Source of the DNA: JAKVCB01 sp963578605
GTDB taxonomy: Bacteria; Planctomycetota; Planctomycetia; Pirellulales; Lacipirellulaceae
Assembly: GCA_963578605.1 (NCBI GenBank)
Contig: CAUZEA010000013.1
Span: 14,991-78,990 of the forward strand
Direction: 5' to 3'
Length of the DNA: 64,000 nucleotides
In this document: in pieces, positions 62,825 to 64,000 of the stretch
How the letters are laid out: each line of letters starts with the position of its first letter
Position numbering within the stretch: the first letter of the stretch is position 1
Position numbers and translations under genes: made by a program
Notes under the pieces: model-generated
Databases searched by the model: none
Seen by the model: the letters and a program-made list of their open reading frames with translations, nothing else
What the model was told of the DNA's origin: nothing

Positions 62825-63878
62825 CTAGGCATCGAAAAACTCATGCAACGGAGTTTGCAGCTTCACGCGGCAGTTTGGATTTCCAATGTTCAGGATATCG
62901 CCGGAAATTATCTCTCCGACGGTGTAGATCAATTTGAAGGTGTTGCCGGAATCGAATTGGGTCAGGTTCAGTAGCGTCACGGGTCCTTCTTGCACGTCGA
63001 AATCAATTCCCAAACCGTGCCCACTCTTGCCGTGATGGGTTTCGAGGTGTTGGAGCTTTGGCCGGCCCGTCATGTCCCATGAGCACAAACTCGCCGTCGT
63101 AGTCGATGGCAAAGAACTCGACGAACATGCCGCCACCCCCCAGTAGATCCAGGATTTTCATGGCGAGTGCTGTCTTGACATCACCCTCGGTCACGCCCGG
63201 GCGACCCATGGCTGCCAGCCGTGAAACGGCCAGGCCCGACTGGGCACGCAGCTGGGTGACGAGCTGCTTCTCTCCCCACCAATAATATCCAAAGGCCCCA
63301 ATGTCGTGCTTATGAATCACTTCGTCGTAAGCGACGGCAAGCCGGGCCGAGACGGTCATGTGTTCATTCGTGACCGTCTGGTCAACGTCATACACATCGC
63401 GAAATTCGCGATACATATCCTCCAGTTGGTCCTGAGTCACCCGCTGGTAGGCTTCTTCGATTTCCTCAACCTCGGGGCGGATCAGCAAATTGCCGGTGGA
63501 GCGGAGTAAACGATGCTCGTCGAACGGCATATCCACCATGTTCGTATACGTTTCCCCGATCAGTCCGACGTTCATGGAGCGGAAGAAGTTGGCTGCCGCG
63601 GCACCCTCGCAATCGGCCCTCACCTCGCTCCACAATCGATCCGAGGTGAACGGACCGGTACGCACCTTGAATTTTCGGCCCTGATTGACGAGTCCCGCAG
63701 AATACTCAGGAATGCAGCAGGGGCCTTCATGGTGCAGGTAAACGGTCGTGTCGGCGCTGGGGTAATCATACGACCCATCTTCGTGCGAATTCATGAGCCG
63801 CAGCGGCGCGTCAACACCCTTGATTGCAGGTAGCACGCACATGCCGGGTGTATAGCCGAACGGGAACACGAGTTGACC
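62825..63878 (-). pseudogene. L-arabinose/L-fucose isomerase-like gene, 5'-truncated and frameshifted
   Basis: Homology starts abruptly at QLVFPFGYTPGMCVLPAIKG next to a stop codon (TAA at ~63879-63881), so about 100 N-terminal residues of this family are missing. It continues through YLHHEGPCCIPEYSAGLV, VGLIGETYTNMVDMPFDEHR, LEDMYREFRDVYDVDQTVT and VEFFAIDYDGEFVLMGHDGP. Near 63056-63065 (GGCCAAAGC) an extra base shifts the frame, and the end continues as LQHLETHHGKSGHGLGIDFD and LKLIYTVGEI-like sequence, to TPLHEFFDA. This is the isomerase fold with metal-binding Glu and His residues. The gene cannot make a full product. Confidence 0.75.
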
Positions 63879-63931
63879 TTACCCCGCTTTTAGTACCAGC
63901 CTAAGTGAGAGAATCGGGGTTAAGTAACTCG

Positions 63932-63980
63932 GCTGTGTTCTGGAGGCTGAGGCGTAGCCGAAGCTGGAAGAACACAGCCA
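63932..63980. repeat. Imperfect cruciform: 11-bp inverted repeat near the isomerase breakpoint
   Basis: GGCTGTGTTCT (63932-63942) and AGAACACAGCC (63970-63980) are perfect inverted arms around 27 bp, which itself contains a nested GGCT...AGCC (63947-63960). It lies ~50 bp outside the point where isomerase homology stops. It could be a dispersed intergenic palindrome, a terminator for an adjacent gene, or part of a mobile element; the window ends before this can be resolved. Confidence 0.7.
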
Positions 63981-64000
63981 AGCGCATACGTGGCGGGGGT

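Overview
The window reads as chromosomal DNA of a planctomycete, probably a marine Pirellulales-like bacterium. The markers are a DUF1549/DUF1553 protein beside a DUF1501 Tat-exported protein (56-59 kb), a DUF1559 prepilin-like protein (50 kb), a dockerin plus PEP-CTERM tail (0-0.6 kb), FG-GAP and parallel beta-helix exported proteins, and many Gfo/Idh/MocA and amidohydrolase genes. I saw no rRNA, tRNA, CRISPR array, prophage or complete insertion sequence.

Layout. 0-9.3 kb: dockerin/PEP-CTERM gene end, an ABM monooxygenase, Gfo/Idh, a LarA-like racemase, a frameshifted YbfB-type MFS transporter, a SnoaL/lipocalin-like protein, an Arg/Pro repeat protein and a DegT-type aminotransferase. 9.3-17.6 kb: a 2126-residue exported macroglobulin-like protein on a 6.9-kb segment flanked by ~350-bp direct repeats made of the 3' ends of the DegT and lipase genes. 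17.7-23.1 kb: a second ABM protein, two tiny membrane proteins, an MFS exporter and mprF.

23.4-32.9 kb is the highlight: a tight seven-gene minus-strand operon (class-III aminotransferase/GNAT/degenerate aminotransferase fusion, C45 Ntn hydrolase, class-III aminotransferase, CoA-transferase A, lysine 2,3-aminomutase KamA, CoA-transferase B, thiolase). Together these fit the acetylated beta-lysine degradation route: lysine to beta-lysine, N6-acetyl-beta-lysine, 3-oxo-6-acetamidohexanoate, its CoA ester, then acetyl-CoA plus 4-acetamidobutyryl-CoA, then GABA. The operon resembles Bacillus kamA-yodPQRST but differs in the fusion, in the C45 hydrolase and in carrying a thiolase.

34-38 kb: a one-carbon operon (MetF/MetV-like reductase, pterin-binding methyltransferase-like protein, amidohydrolase) on the minus strand behind a small lipoprotein gene. 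38.2-42.5 kb: a GH38-like/amidohydrolase-2/Gfo-Idh operon. 43.8-49.4 kb: a class-V aminotransferase, Amt ammonium transporter, and a formamidase plus enolase-superfamily pair. 50-63.9 kb: exported planctomycete proteins, a PhyH dioxygenase, katG and several broken genes.

Broken genes are frequent: MFS (two frameshifts), DUF1559 (one), beta-helix protein (in-frame TGA), GH127-like N-terminal stub, and an arabinose/fucose-isomerase-like gene lacking its 5' end and carrying a frameshift. Single-base lesions could be genuine decay or assembly error; the truncations and repeats cannot be explained by base-calling. Start sites were chosen by shine-dalgarno-like sequence, signal peptide and family length; functional calls rest on motifs read by eye.
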